Origin: Cloeon dipterum
Lineage: Eukaryota; Arthropoda; Insecta; Ephemeroptera; Baetidae
Direction: 5' to 3'
Length of the DNA: 64,000 nucleotides
Assembly: GCF_949628265.1 (NCBI RefSeq)
Contig: NC_088790.1
Coordinates: forward strand, 5,770,545-5,834,544
Shown here: in pieces, positions 23,116-34,525 of the stretch
Layout of the letters: every line of letters begins with the position of its first letter
Position numbering within the stretch: position 1 is the stretch's first letter
Position numbers and translations under genes: made by a program
The notes under the pieces: generated by a model
Databases searched by the model: none
Told to the model about the DNA's origin: nothing
Seen by the model: only the letters and a program-made list of their open reading frames with translations

Positions 23116-26100
23116 CTTTTTCATTATCAAAATGTGACCTTTTAGTGTTGCAATGTCAAATAAATTGGATAACTTTTTAATCGACATTTTTGTTTTCCGT
23201 AGGCAATTTTTTTTATCTTTGGTTGTCCCGCGCAAGTGATAACTTTACTAACTGACTGGTTGAAAAATAAAATTGCTGAACAAAGAGCGCTGTCTAGCCT
23301 AAAATAACCTTAAAACATCTGCTAATTAAAAATAGCATTGCTACTTATTATTATTTTACACATTACAATATTCTCCTCAACTGGATTTTATTTTTAAGTT
23401 CCATTATATTTTTCACCCAGCCTTTTTGGGCTTTGAATAAAATAATTTTCCTAATATTCCTAATCATTTAAAATAATTAAGGGGGTAAATAATATTTTTA
23501 TATTTCTGACCCAGTTTGATTTTAAACTAGATTTTTAATTTTTATCCTAAATTTTTAGTCTGTGAGGTTGGTTGGCGAGCCGAGAACGGGTTACAATGTA
23601 AGAGGGACCTCGTGGTCTTTTTCATGGCAAACGACCAGGCTCGCATACATCCGTAGAGGGTTTGCCGTGAGTGAAACCGCTTTATCTCAAGTGGCGCTTA
23701 CTTATATAAATACAATTTTAGAAGTCATAGAGTAAATATTTTTTCCTTAATCTCTACTATGGCTGATAACAAATTCGTTCCCTTATTATTTATTATTATC
23801 ATTATAGTTGTGTAGGAAACGTGTAAATAAAATAGCTCAAAGCCAATGGTTCAAAATCAAAACACAGTACAAAAAAAAAGTTTATTTCAGCCATATTATC
23901 TAAATAGTTTCTTTTTGAGAAAGAAAAACACGTTAAGACTCAGGTAAAGGGATACGGTTGTCACGATTTAATTTTCAATTGGTTCCTAACTCAGTAACAT
24001 CGCTGATCTGACACACCTGCCGTTCACAAAAGTTTTGGCTGTCGCATTTTCCCCTAAGTTGTGGCATAATAGCATTCTTACTATACAATTTCCCACTCTT
24101 GGTCACCGTAGAGCGCGCACGGCAAAAGAGTAGTAGGTGTGAAGGCAGCCAACAAATTTCGTGCTGTCAGTTTTACGGCCGAATGCCCCGGCAAGGTTGA
24201 GTACTCGGAACTTGATGCTTTTGCTCCTCGGATGCTGATGCGCGCGGTGCTCTTTTTCATGAAAAAAAAATACAAAGCTTGCTGGCTGGACGGTTGGTTG
24301 CTTCGTGCCCTTCTAGTAACACAGTCATGCCAGTGCTGATGTGAGAGACTCGTCCAACTGAAATGAAACGCCAACGGGTTGAGATGTGCATCTCCTAAAG
24401 GAGCCTCGCTGCTCCCCGTGAATTTATCACGAAATCTTTAAATACACACTCTCGCGCGTCCACCAAATTTTTATCTCTAAATTTTTATCATCAATGTGTC
24501 GAGGCAGTAAAAAGTGCACCTTGGATTTACGCTTTTGGCTTGTCACGAGCCTTGTATAAAACTCTTTTGACATGTTGTCTGCCAGCTTTTAATCTCTTTT
24601 TATATATAGTGCTGGATGAAATAAATGAATTAAGTGTGAACTAATATAGAAATAGAAAAACTCCTGCTGTTTATTTGAATTTATGGCAAATGAAATGTAC
24701 TTGCGTTTTTGACAACATAGCAGTCCTTTTCCTGGCACGAAAAAAGCTGTTTTTTTTATTTCGCGAAACTCTGTGTCCCAATAAGATGGGCGCACGAGCC
24801 TAATTAGAAAAGGACCAGCTCGTGTTCCTTCCCCCACACCGCGGTCTTTATTTGAAACGCAAAACATTGTCCCGTGAAATTAATTCACGCATGCTGGAAA
24901 TGAGCAAACTAGCAAGTAGTGAATCGGAGAGCTTTCACAATCCTCTCAAATCTGAATATGCAAGAGAATCGAGTGTAGGCACAAATCAGCCCTCACTCGA
25001 TTCCCAAACATCACTCAAATTGCAAAAAGACGCAAAGCATGCGCTCAATTAACGTTTCAGCCATTTTACCATTATTTCAAATAATAGACTATTGTACACA
25101 TTGCCATACAATTATTCACGATTTATTTGTCGTTGTCCCAGACTTTTTCTAACATAAAATTGTTAGGTTCTTGAAAGTTTCAAGATTGCTGTTTTCCATA
25201 AAAGGCAATCATAGTAAAATAATTGTGGCAGTAAAGACCGAAATATATACATAGTATTTTTCTTGATGGTTGCTTTTTGCTTCTTTTAGGAAAGTCATTT
25301 TTAGCAACACAAAAACCATTAGAGACGCTATCACATTCTAATGTAAACCTCAAATATTAAGGAACAATTACACAGCAGGCGTAAAAATTAATTAAAAAAT
25401 ATAATTAATATTTCTGTTCCAATACCAGCATTCTGACTTTTAATAGGTCTATTTTGAGTATTTTGAATTCTCGACGGCTAGAATTAGGTGCCGAGTGCGG
25501 ACACACTAATGGGAGCTTGCATCTTTAACGCGTCAATCTCAAATATTAAAACTCAATCACCGCACTTCGTAAAAAAAATAACAATAGTAAATAAGCGGCG
25601 GGCTTTGACACTTTTATCCACTCATTCCTTAATTGTTATACAGTTTTTTGCCTATTATTTTCCTATATGAGCGTAGACATTTTGTAATTTATATTGTAAA
25701 TTAAAAGAGCACACAAAGTTATATTTTCTTTTATTTTTTCTAAACATATTTTTAGGTCCGAACAAGGTGAGCCTTGTCAGTCTATTCCGCGGTTCCGCGC
25801 CCTTATACAGTGCAGAAGGCTCTGCCCAAAACTGTTTTTTTTTATATTTTAGGATATTTTTATCTTGATTCAAGAATCTCTGTTGCACACAAGTATTACT
25901 CTATACCCGTGATTAAAAATGTATAAAATGTACAAAGGGTAACCTTTAAGAAGACCATTATTGAAAGACAATTAACTTTGATCTAAAATGCTTAACGGTT
26001 TTTTTAAACTTTATTAAACAAATATTCTCGATTTATAAATGTATGACGTTGAATTGATGGAATCAGTTAACATTCCAATTTTACGCTCTCGAGCGGGACC

Positions 26101-26555
26101 TTGACCTATTCAGAATGAAATTAAAATTTGGAAAATCCTAAGATGCATGGAAGCCGAAATTTGCTAGTCCGCTCAGGACGAGAAATTTAAAATTGTACAA
26201 AGAGATTAACTTATAACAGAATCAATTGGAGCACTAGTTTGCATAGCAATTGACACACCTGTCCGCGGCAAAAGATTCTTTTCTAAGGGGCGAACGTGTA
26301 TACAGCTCATTCCCACCTCCCTGCCGATTGACTCTGTTTGGGTGAGAAACGCAAACGAAAACAAGCTTTTAACCCTGCTGTTTAAGGTCCAACCTGACTC
26401 ATCAACCCGCTGCGGCAACCAGGGCCAGAAAGCCGCCAATACAAATACCTTTTGCATGCGTTGGACGGTTTTCTAAAACGGATGGCAACTCAAGGTTTGA
26501 TAGGGAAGTTTTTTTTAAATTACTGCAAAGAAGACAAAAACATAATCAATCGATA
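23116..26555. other. Gene-poor stretch, no gene seen
   Basis: AT-rich with one GC-richer patch at about 24080-24360 that opens short frames on both strands. None contains a recognisable domain. An inverted partial copy of repeat family B begins near 26206. Confidence 0.45.
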
Positions 26556-26797
26556 GGGGGTGTGAATGAGCCACGCTTGCCCTTTAGAAAATATGCACAG
26601 TTAGTCGGTGTGCACGTGTAGTGCCAGGCGACTGGTGCATTGCATGCGGCATTTAATCAGCCACGTTTGCTGATTAGCTGAAATTGCAATGCAAACCGCA
26701 GTGCTCCAATTGATTCTACTATATAGCACCAATATTTTTAATTTCTCGTCCTGATCGTACGTACAAGAAAATAATGGGAAATTTCCACTTCCATCTT
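26556..26797 (+). repeat. Dispersed repeat family B, copy 2
   Basis: Same family as 17643-17906, with the same order of blocks. The left end, AGGGGGTGTGAATGAGCCACGC, matches perfectly and the right end is ATAATGGGAAATTTCCACTT. Internal differences are mostly small insertions and deletions. It is non-coding. Confidence 0.8.
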
Positions 26798-28256
26798 ATT
26801 ATATCTTTATCACGAAGGACAATAGTAAATTTTAAAAATCCGTTACTCGAATCTGTGTATTTCTGTACGCGTGTGTTTTTATTTCTCAATTTCCTGCTCA
26901 TTTTTCATTTTGCTAAATGCGTCCACGTCAAGTAGAGCGACGAGAGGTAACTGATTGATTTGTGAGCGCTATAGTGGGCATAGCGATGCTTCGTGAATTT
27001 AAATGCGCAGTTTGGAATTTGACCCGCACGGTATACTGAAACTATGCGAACAATTCAAATGTGCAAAGCATGTGAATTTTGTGTTGGTGTTTTATAGGCC
27101 TTGGTAAGTAGGAGAAAAATTGTAAATAAAAATATTATTTTGAATTATTTATATCAAGAAGGATGAATAAACAAGCTGACAAACTGTTTTCTGAATTAAT
27201 TTTTAATAGGAAAGATAAAAAGTGGAATCCTTAGAGGAATAAAATCAATATCACGATCTTTTACTGTGCATAGGGGCACCGCAGGCCTCAAAAGCCTCGA
27301 AAAACTTTTATACCATGCAGTTAACATAGGTGCAGAGAATTCTGAATCACTGAATCAACGATTGTTTATTGATTTAAATTTTGTTACATGACCTTCCTTT
27401 TCCAGGTATATTTTATTCTTTAAAACTCATCTTTTAAAAGACGTTAAAACAAAAAACGGAGAAAAATCGAAGGTTGAAGGTAACTATTTTTATTTGCCTG
27501 TACTGTGTGAGGAAAAAATTGAAATGCAAGGTGGCCAATTAAAGAATCAATTATTGCGGCACTGGTTTGTATTGCAATTTCTGCTAATCCCAAAGTCAAG
27601 TTAATAGTCAGCAAACCTGGCTATTAACATACTCTCCAACAGGGGCGGATTTTCATGGTAGTGGCCGGTAGGAGATTTTTCTTGTTGTAGACTCCCCCAA
27701 ACAGGCAACGATTTCTAAAAAAAAGTAAATAAAAAACACCCATTTAGACTTTATAGGTCCTCTAGGCGCATGGGACCGTGAAGTTTCTAACTCATTCCAC
27801 CCTAAAAAACCACTTGCGTACCAAAAAAAAAAAACTAGGGTGAAAACGTGGCTTGAAGCCTGAAGCGTTTCCACATCCCCGCCTACCGATTGACTATATT
27901 TTTTGCTCCTTTTCAGCAATGTATCAAATTCTCCTTTAAGACAGGGAGAAGATATTTTTTAAAAAAAAAGCTGAATGCAAATAATGTCGTGAGGCAAAAT
28001 TGAACAAAAGGTTACATTTAAATTAAATAAAAAATTTGCGGAGTGTCAAAGTTTCTGGTGAAGTGCGCTAATAAGCAAGAACTAGTATTAACCGATTTAA
28101 TTACAAACTCAAAGATTTTTCATCACTATACTCACTGTCAGCGACCTTAATTATCTAATTTTTCAAATTAACAATTTTCAATTCGAATAATTCATTAATC
28201 TTTGGTCTGAAGTCCATAATACGGATTGATTAAAGATCGTTTATGAATATGATCGC
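26798..28256. other. Intergenic upstream of the 28.3-kb exon
   Basis: AT-rich with no supported gene. Inverted fragments of repeat family B occur at about 27540-27615 (GGCACTGGTTTGTATTGCAA, then AGCAAACCTGGCTATTA). Confidence 0.45.
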
Positions 28257-28796
28257 ATGATGGCGCAGCAATCGGCAGGCTCCACAAAAGGCCTAGCTGG
28301 CCGGCGAGCCTTTCTACCTTTGAACAGCCCACATGAGAGGAAGGCCGGGGGGAGCGAGTCTCGCAACAGCATCAGCACCGAGAAATCTTCGTTCGAGCAA
28401 AATGGTGTGATCGAGACACAACATACCTCGCGCAGCTCCCTCTCAGGTGACCATCGTCCACTGTCTGGACGCCCTTTGTCCGACGACACCTTGACCAATC
28501 CGACCCTGAGACTTCCGGCCATCGGACGAAGCTGCCGTTCACCATCATTCGCATCGGACCGCCTTCATTCGCCGCCCGTCCGTCTGCTCTGTTTCGCGGG
28601 GCGCGAGTTTGCAGTCCTCGGGACGCGACGGTCGGACACCCCCCGGACGTCTCGGCCTCGCAGACCGGACATTCCAGACCGTCTAGGCAGCTTGGGCTGT
28701 GCTGACGCTCGTTCGGTGGACGCAGTCGGACGCTGGGACAGACGCAAGTCGCAGCTGGACTCTCCGCGCTCGGCCGACTTGGACCACAAGTATGAG
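28257..28796 (+). CDS. Candidate 5' coding exon, unrecognised Ser/Arg/Pro-rich protein
   Basis: A GC-rich 540-base open stretch stands out from AT-rich flanks. It begins with two consecutive ATG codons at 28257 and 28260 and is preceded by an in-frame stop. It runs 180 codons and ends exactly at a strong donor, TATGAG|GTACGTATG, in phase 0. The encoded segment is rich in Ser, Arg, Pro and Asp (for example SRSSLSGDHRPLSGRPLSDD), without hydrophobic or catalytic signatures, as expected for a disordered N-terminal region. I do not recognise the protein and found no partner exon, so the gene could continue far downstream. The same DNA is also open on the minus strand, so the strand rests on the donor site and composition only. 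Confidence 0.4.
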
Positions 28797-30024
28797 GTAC
28801 GTATGGCAGGAACATGCAATGATATCGATTGCCAGCCTGCCTGGCTCTCTGCAGCGGCACTCCACTCTGCTGTTGCTTGTTTTGAATAATTCTTTTCTAT
28901 TGCTTTTGAATAATTCAGTGCTGTGGAGCATTTTTTGTTTGTATAATAATAAGAATTGCTGCGTTGTTACTATTCTAATTTAAGAAGAATACATACATAT
29001 GTAACCGTTGCTGAAAGCTCGCGAATTTTTTTATATTATTGATGTTTTTAATCTCATTAAAAAAAAGATTTTCGCCTTTTTACTGATCATTGGGAAGAGC
29101 TAACATTTTTACAGGTTGATTTATAAGAATTTCGGCTTCAAAGTTTGCATGTTAATCAAGCGGCGAGCTCTGTCTCCCTTTTGAAAATCCTGATTTATTT
29201 CTCGTCATAATTCACATCGAGAGGAATTGAAATTAATCGAAAAAATCATTGACATTTCAGAAATTTAACAATAATAAACTGTCATTAATTAAAATTAATC
29301 TAAATTGTCGCCCTGTATCAAAAACCACTTTAATGTGGCTTTCAGATGCTTACAAAAACTATTTTTGTTTTATCAGATTAGGTTCTTAAAATGATATAAT
29401 CTCTCTTTCGCTTCTTAAGCCGTCCCTCTTTTTTTTAATTCGGTTTTCGTATTGTTTTTCATCATGCCCACTTAAGATATTCCTCTAGTGTTTTGACTGG
29501 TCCACTTGAAGCGTCGCAATTAAAAAAACTTAACGCCAATAATATTGGCTGATCAGGTTTAGCTCCGATAAGATAACTGCTGTTTTTATTTCACATCAAT
29601 CTCAATTGAACTCGGAGCAAAAAGTGTATTATTAGACTCACCCCGTTTCCAAGCGTATATAAACCTTATATCAACACCGGTGCTTATCGGGCTTACAATA
29701 AATCTTCCTCATGGCAAGCCAAACAACTTTTTCTCTGGGCTCGTGCAATCATTATTCACACAAAAATGGATTATATATAGGATGAAGTATGCACTAGTTT
29801 TCCATTGATTTACCTTTTTCTCCGATAATTTAAATTTCAAACTCTGGTGGAGGAAGAACGGTTCATATGCAACAAAACCCTTGAAGTAGTAGAGCTTTAC
29901 TAGCCAATAATTAAGAACATTAATAAATTTAGCAACAGTTAATCTCTCTACAATGTGTAATAGTGAAAACGGGATCAAGGGATGTTTAAATATCAAATTG
30001 TGCCAAATTTCATTCGAAATTTAA

Positions 30025-30236
30025 AGGTTTTTCATTTAATTTTTGCTTCCCTCTCGTCACGATCTATCCAATAGTTTGCGAATAATGAGGTAAATTCCTC
30101 CTCTGGCGAAATAAATCATGATTTCCAAAAAGAAAACAGCGCTCGCCGCTCCATTAGCATGCAAATGATAATATTTTTACAAGAATTTAAACCTCAAATT
30201 TAAAGCTGTTTCCTAATTTTTAGATAGTATTTCAAG
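30025..30236. repeat. Dispersed repeat family A, copy 2
   Basis: It matches 5740-5970 in block order: CCCTCTCGTCACGATCTATC, GCGAATAATGAGGTAAATTC, GCGAAATAAATCATGATTTC, TTTAAACCTCAAATTTAAAG, CTGTTTCCTAATTTTTAGA. The first two blocks recur at 61680-61730. Confidence 0.6.
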
Positions 30237-32583
30237 TAGAGGTAAAAATGATTTTTTACAAATTGTCTATATCTTAACTTAAAAACTAATAATATTTTGA
30301 TCATTTTCTTAACAGCCAAGAATTCAAAAAATTTTCAATTGTTGCCCTGTAATTTTCAAACCTGAAATCAAAATTAAGCTAATCTCTTTATACGCGTCAA
30401 CAAATAAACGCTCTTATTTAATTACTCTCTGATTTAAAATTGCATATTTCGAGGTTTGCAGCTGAATGGGTGAGAATTTCCGTGTTTTTCAGCTCATTCA
30501 TTGATGCTCGGAATTATGCAAATGATCTCTCTCTCGATTGCGTGCTTCCACGCGGAGCAATTACGCGCGCTGTACGTTTTATTAACGCCGCCAGTTCATT
30601 GGATTTATTTTTTTTCTGCGCCGGATCTGTCGGGTGGGTTAGTTTATCGATTGCGTCGGCCGGGCGCACCTCCGTCGTCGTTAGTGGGTGCGAGTGAGTG
30701 CAGCAAACACGCTCTCTAATTGCGCTGATAGCTACACGCATGTGTTTGTACATTGGCGTGGGCACAGCGCATTTATATCGGCGGACGAGCACAAGAAGTA
30801 GAATTTAACGAAATGTCGCCGAGCGGCTGCATTCTCGAGTGGAAATCGAGTCCGAGCTGCCGTTTCGAAATGTGCGTTTTAATTTATTTCGTTCGACCGC
30901 CAGAAGAACGATTTCTTTTGTCCCACCGTGAAAATTAGCTCGATTCGGATTTTGTCGAGTTGGAAGCGTGCTCAACAGGTTTTTTCTGGCATTCCGCTGC
31001 TCAGATCAAAACATATCGATTTAATTGCGTTAAAAAATAAATGAATTTGTATTTTCCATTGCATTGGTTGATTCTCATGTTAACATTCTTATTTCTTGTC
31101 GCAAAATTATTATTTTGTGATATTTTCTCGAAGAACGATGACGTGTTCTATGATTATACCTCGAAATTCAAGTGCAGCGCTAATCCGGCACATAGAATGG
31201 CCAGCACCCTTGTCAGGTGTTCCTTTAGCATCTAAAGACTTGCCGCCTATTATCTGAAAAACGAAGCAGACCTTGAGCTGAGCACATCCCAGCAGGTATA
31301 TATGGGAAGGTGAAATCCTCCCACACAAAATCTTTTCTCTGCATGCTGAAAGCACTCACGCGGCGGCTGCACGCTGCTTTGAATTTAGCGATCAATTTGG
31401 TACGGCAATAATTTATTTCATTGTGGTCTGCTTTTTAAAGTGTCGTCCCGCTTATATGATATCTCACACCCACGTATTGTGAATTTTATTTTTTGGTAGC
31501 TGCATCTGCTCGAACATTTATTTTCGTCTGCATTGAATGAGTCATAAGAAAAGACCTAAAAGACCTGCATTGTGCATGATAAAATGCACATTGAAAAATA
31601 ACGTTTGTAAAAAAAGTTCAATAGACGGGGGGTACCATTACGTACAACAAAGTAGCAAACATCCGAGTCCGTCCCTACAGATCGTGTGGCATCGTACATT
31701 TTCATGGGAAAAATAGGTTTTTAAAAGCTTGTAATTTTGCTTTATAAAACCTATCGAAGCGTGTGACTATATGCCTAATCTTCCCTGTCAGCTCACACAT
31801 AGCACTATCGCAGATTGAAAGACTCTGAAGGTCTGAAGCAGACCAAAATGGTGAATATAAAAAATTGTCAGTAAATAATTCTTAGAACAGACATTTATAT
31901 TTTAATTGGCCTTTTGAATCACCTTTAATTTTCTCAATTACAAATATTATGGTAATTCTAAAATTTTGTACATTTTTTAATAAACAGTAAACTACAAGTT
32001 TTTTAAGGCATAATTTCGATGTTAAATTATTGCCCGTTTCCGTAAGAGGATAATTTCCAAAAGAAACAAGTGTGAATTGGCTATGCACGTGCTGCACCCG
32101 CCTAGCCGAGTGGCAATCACTTAACTTAAATCAAGAACGGCGTTTTTCACTTGCACACATAATTACGGTGGGCGCTCTCGAACAATTTTCACCGCATTTA
32201 CGCAGAGGCGAAGCAAACAAAAAATAATGAAAGAGCACCGGCCGGCGCATATAAACATTTAATTTGAGTGCCCGGTGCGGTTGGCTGTCTCGTATTGAAA
32301 TCGGAGAAAAAGAGCAGACAGTGTATTATAGTAGACAACATTCGAATCTGGGCGGCGGAGCGCGCGATGATTTAATGCGTAAATTGCATGTTACGTGATT
32401 GCAGGCTTGGTAAAAAACGAGACCAGCCCCCAATTTATTGAGAAGGACCATGCGTTTTTTTCCTCTCTCTTTCATCTCCGTCGCCGAGAAGAGAAGAGAG
32501 AAAAAAGCTGGAGCAGAGCGGCAACAGTGCCGAGAGCAGATTTCACCTTCTGAGCGCATGTGGCCAGGTTGGGGATCTTAGAG

Positions 32584-32586
<3 letters not shown>

Positions 32587-32649
<63 letters not shown>
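32587..32649. repeat. (GA)n microsatellite
   Basis: About 31 GA dinucleotides followed by AAGAGG. It generates Arg-Glu and Ser-Leu repeat frames that are not genes. Confidence 0.97.
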
Positions 32650-32654
<5 letters not shown>

Positions 32655-34044
32655 ATGCACATGCGAGGGTAGAGTGGGGGAGCGAAAGAGAGAAATCTTT
32701 TCCGTGACAGCTAGGCAGATTTACCACCGCCGACCATTTGTTTGGTGTTAAATTTTGTTCTGCTCCTGTCGCAGGAATTTTCTGATCAAATTTGTCGTGC
32801 GCGCGCCCGCCTCCTCTATGCGCCTGTTGCCTTTATCTCTGCATTTCTGGGCTGATAAAAAAATTACCTAACACTCTTTCTAAATAAAGTAAATTCTGGT
32901 TTCAGAAAAATGAAATTTTTGCTGATAAAATGGTTGTTTTCAGCTTCTCAGGTAGTACAGAAAATTTTGAAAACTTGAGCCCGTCTTGTCAACAGAAGAT
33001 TTTTATCAAAGGACTTACTATCAGAAGTTTCTCATATAGAACATGGAAATTCCTTTAATTATTGGACAATTTTGCTTTTTTTCTTCTTATGTTTTTAAAA
33101 TAAACCTATAAAGCCCTGTAATATTAGACTTTCAGTGAAGAAATTCTATGACTATATTGCAATATTTTCTCGTATTTATTAATTTGTTGCCTTTTAAGCG
33201 TACACAAATAAATAGGAAGATAAAAATATACAATCTGAAGAATTCCTCGCTCGAAGAAAAAATATGCGGTTTATATCACCTCAATAGAAACTTTCAATTA
33301 ATCAAAACCAGTTTAAATTATTCAAACTCTTTAAAATTGAAACACGTGTCTATGCTCATTGAATAAGGAAAACAGTTGTTGTTAAGTTATTCACTACACC
33401 TACTGGTAATGCAGACCACATTTGGCCTGGAACGGTTTTCTAGCGGAAAATATCACGAGAGTGAGTCTTTTTCCCAGCTGGTTTGCTTATCGCACAATTG
33501 CGTCAATTGAATCCACATTCCTCAATCAACACACAACCAGATTAATCTCTAATTAACGCTCGCTCCGATTGCTCCACAATATTTCCGTTCTTGCTCCGGC
33601 GGAGAATCGTTGCATTTATTTGCGTACATAAATAACTAATCGAACACGCGAGTTGCAAAGATCGCCGCCGCATCTGCGCGTCCCGAGATAAAAAGTGCGT
33701 AGAATGAAAAGTGAGCCTGGCTTTGCTGGTCGCTTTTTTTCTTGTATATCTTGCGCACGCAGCTATCGCTTCTTACATTGCACCCGTCTCAATATCCCGC
33801 GCTTTTATTGCATATTGTAATTATGCACCGGATTGCTCGCTCGCCCGGAGGCCGCAAATTGTCCGCTCAGCACGTGGAAAATGGACGCACGCGTGTAAAT
33901 AAAAGGAGAGAGCCAATTATACAAATAACAGCAAGGAAACTGAACAATTGAGCTGTAAATTAGTTACTGTTTTCTTTTCAGGGAAATATCGCAAGAAAAT
34001 GTATTTTAAAGTAGCAGTAGAATTTAATTTTTAAAAATTTTTAC

Positions 34045-34525
34045 CAATTCCTGAGGGTTGAATCAGGCTGGACAGCTGGAATACTCAGTTGACGTTTCGG
34101 TACGACGAGTCAAAAATCGGTGGAAACGTGAAAACCGTTACTTTAGCGGTTTTTGTTCTGAACCTAGCAAAGAGTACCACAGAACGCAGGTGACTAATCA
34201 GAGACGAGAGCGGTTCTTTGATTCGACGTAGCGCTGGCCCAAGATCGAGACAGCAGCGCAACAACGACAGCCAGTGGAAGCTAGTCAACGGCAAGTATCT
34301 AGCTGCTGGCTGACCTGCTTATTACCTGCGCTGGATGTCGCTGCTGTCTCGATCTTAGGCCAGCGCTTCATAGAACCGCTCTCGTCTCTGGTTGACTTTC
34401 TTGGTGGTACTTTCAGACCAAAAATCGTCAAAGTAACGGTTTCTACTTGTCCGCCGATTTTTGGCACACATTATCGACCGAGCGATACAGCTGCATTCAA
34501 CCCTCACAAATCGATTGGCACTTTT
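34045..34525. mobile_element. Inverted-repeat (foldback/MITE-like) element, about 0.48 kb
   Basis: The left arm (about 34056-34257) reads GAGGGTTGAAT, CAAAAATCGG, ACCGTTACTTT, CAGAGACGAGAGCGGTTCT, GCGCTGGCCCAAGATCGAGA, CAGCAGCG. The right arm (about 34338-34510), reverse complemented, gives the same series in the same order. A loop of about 80 bases separates them. There is no transposase frame. A partial relative lies at 4413-4638, which supports a mobile family. I could not define a target-site duplication. Confidence 0.75.

Larger units (their letters stand above)
28797..34040. other. Gene-poor stretch with repeats
   Basis: No supported gene. It contains repeat family A copy 2 (30025-30236), GC-richer patches around 30560-30900 and 32100-32560, and the (GA)n tract at 32587-32649. 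If the 28.3-kb exon is real, this may be its first intron. Confidence 0.45.

Noticed and set aside
23008-23235. Minus-strand 75-residue frame containing GIRTRDPRERLNRL
   Set aside because: This is the usual spurious translation of an antisense tRNA-like sequence; the Pol III unit on the plus strand explains it.
32472-32751. Similar repeat frames at the second (GA)n tract
   Set aside because: Same artefact of a microsatellite.
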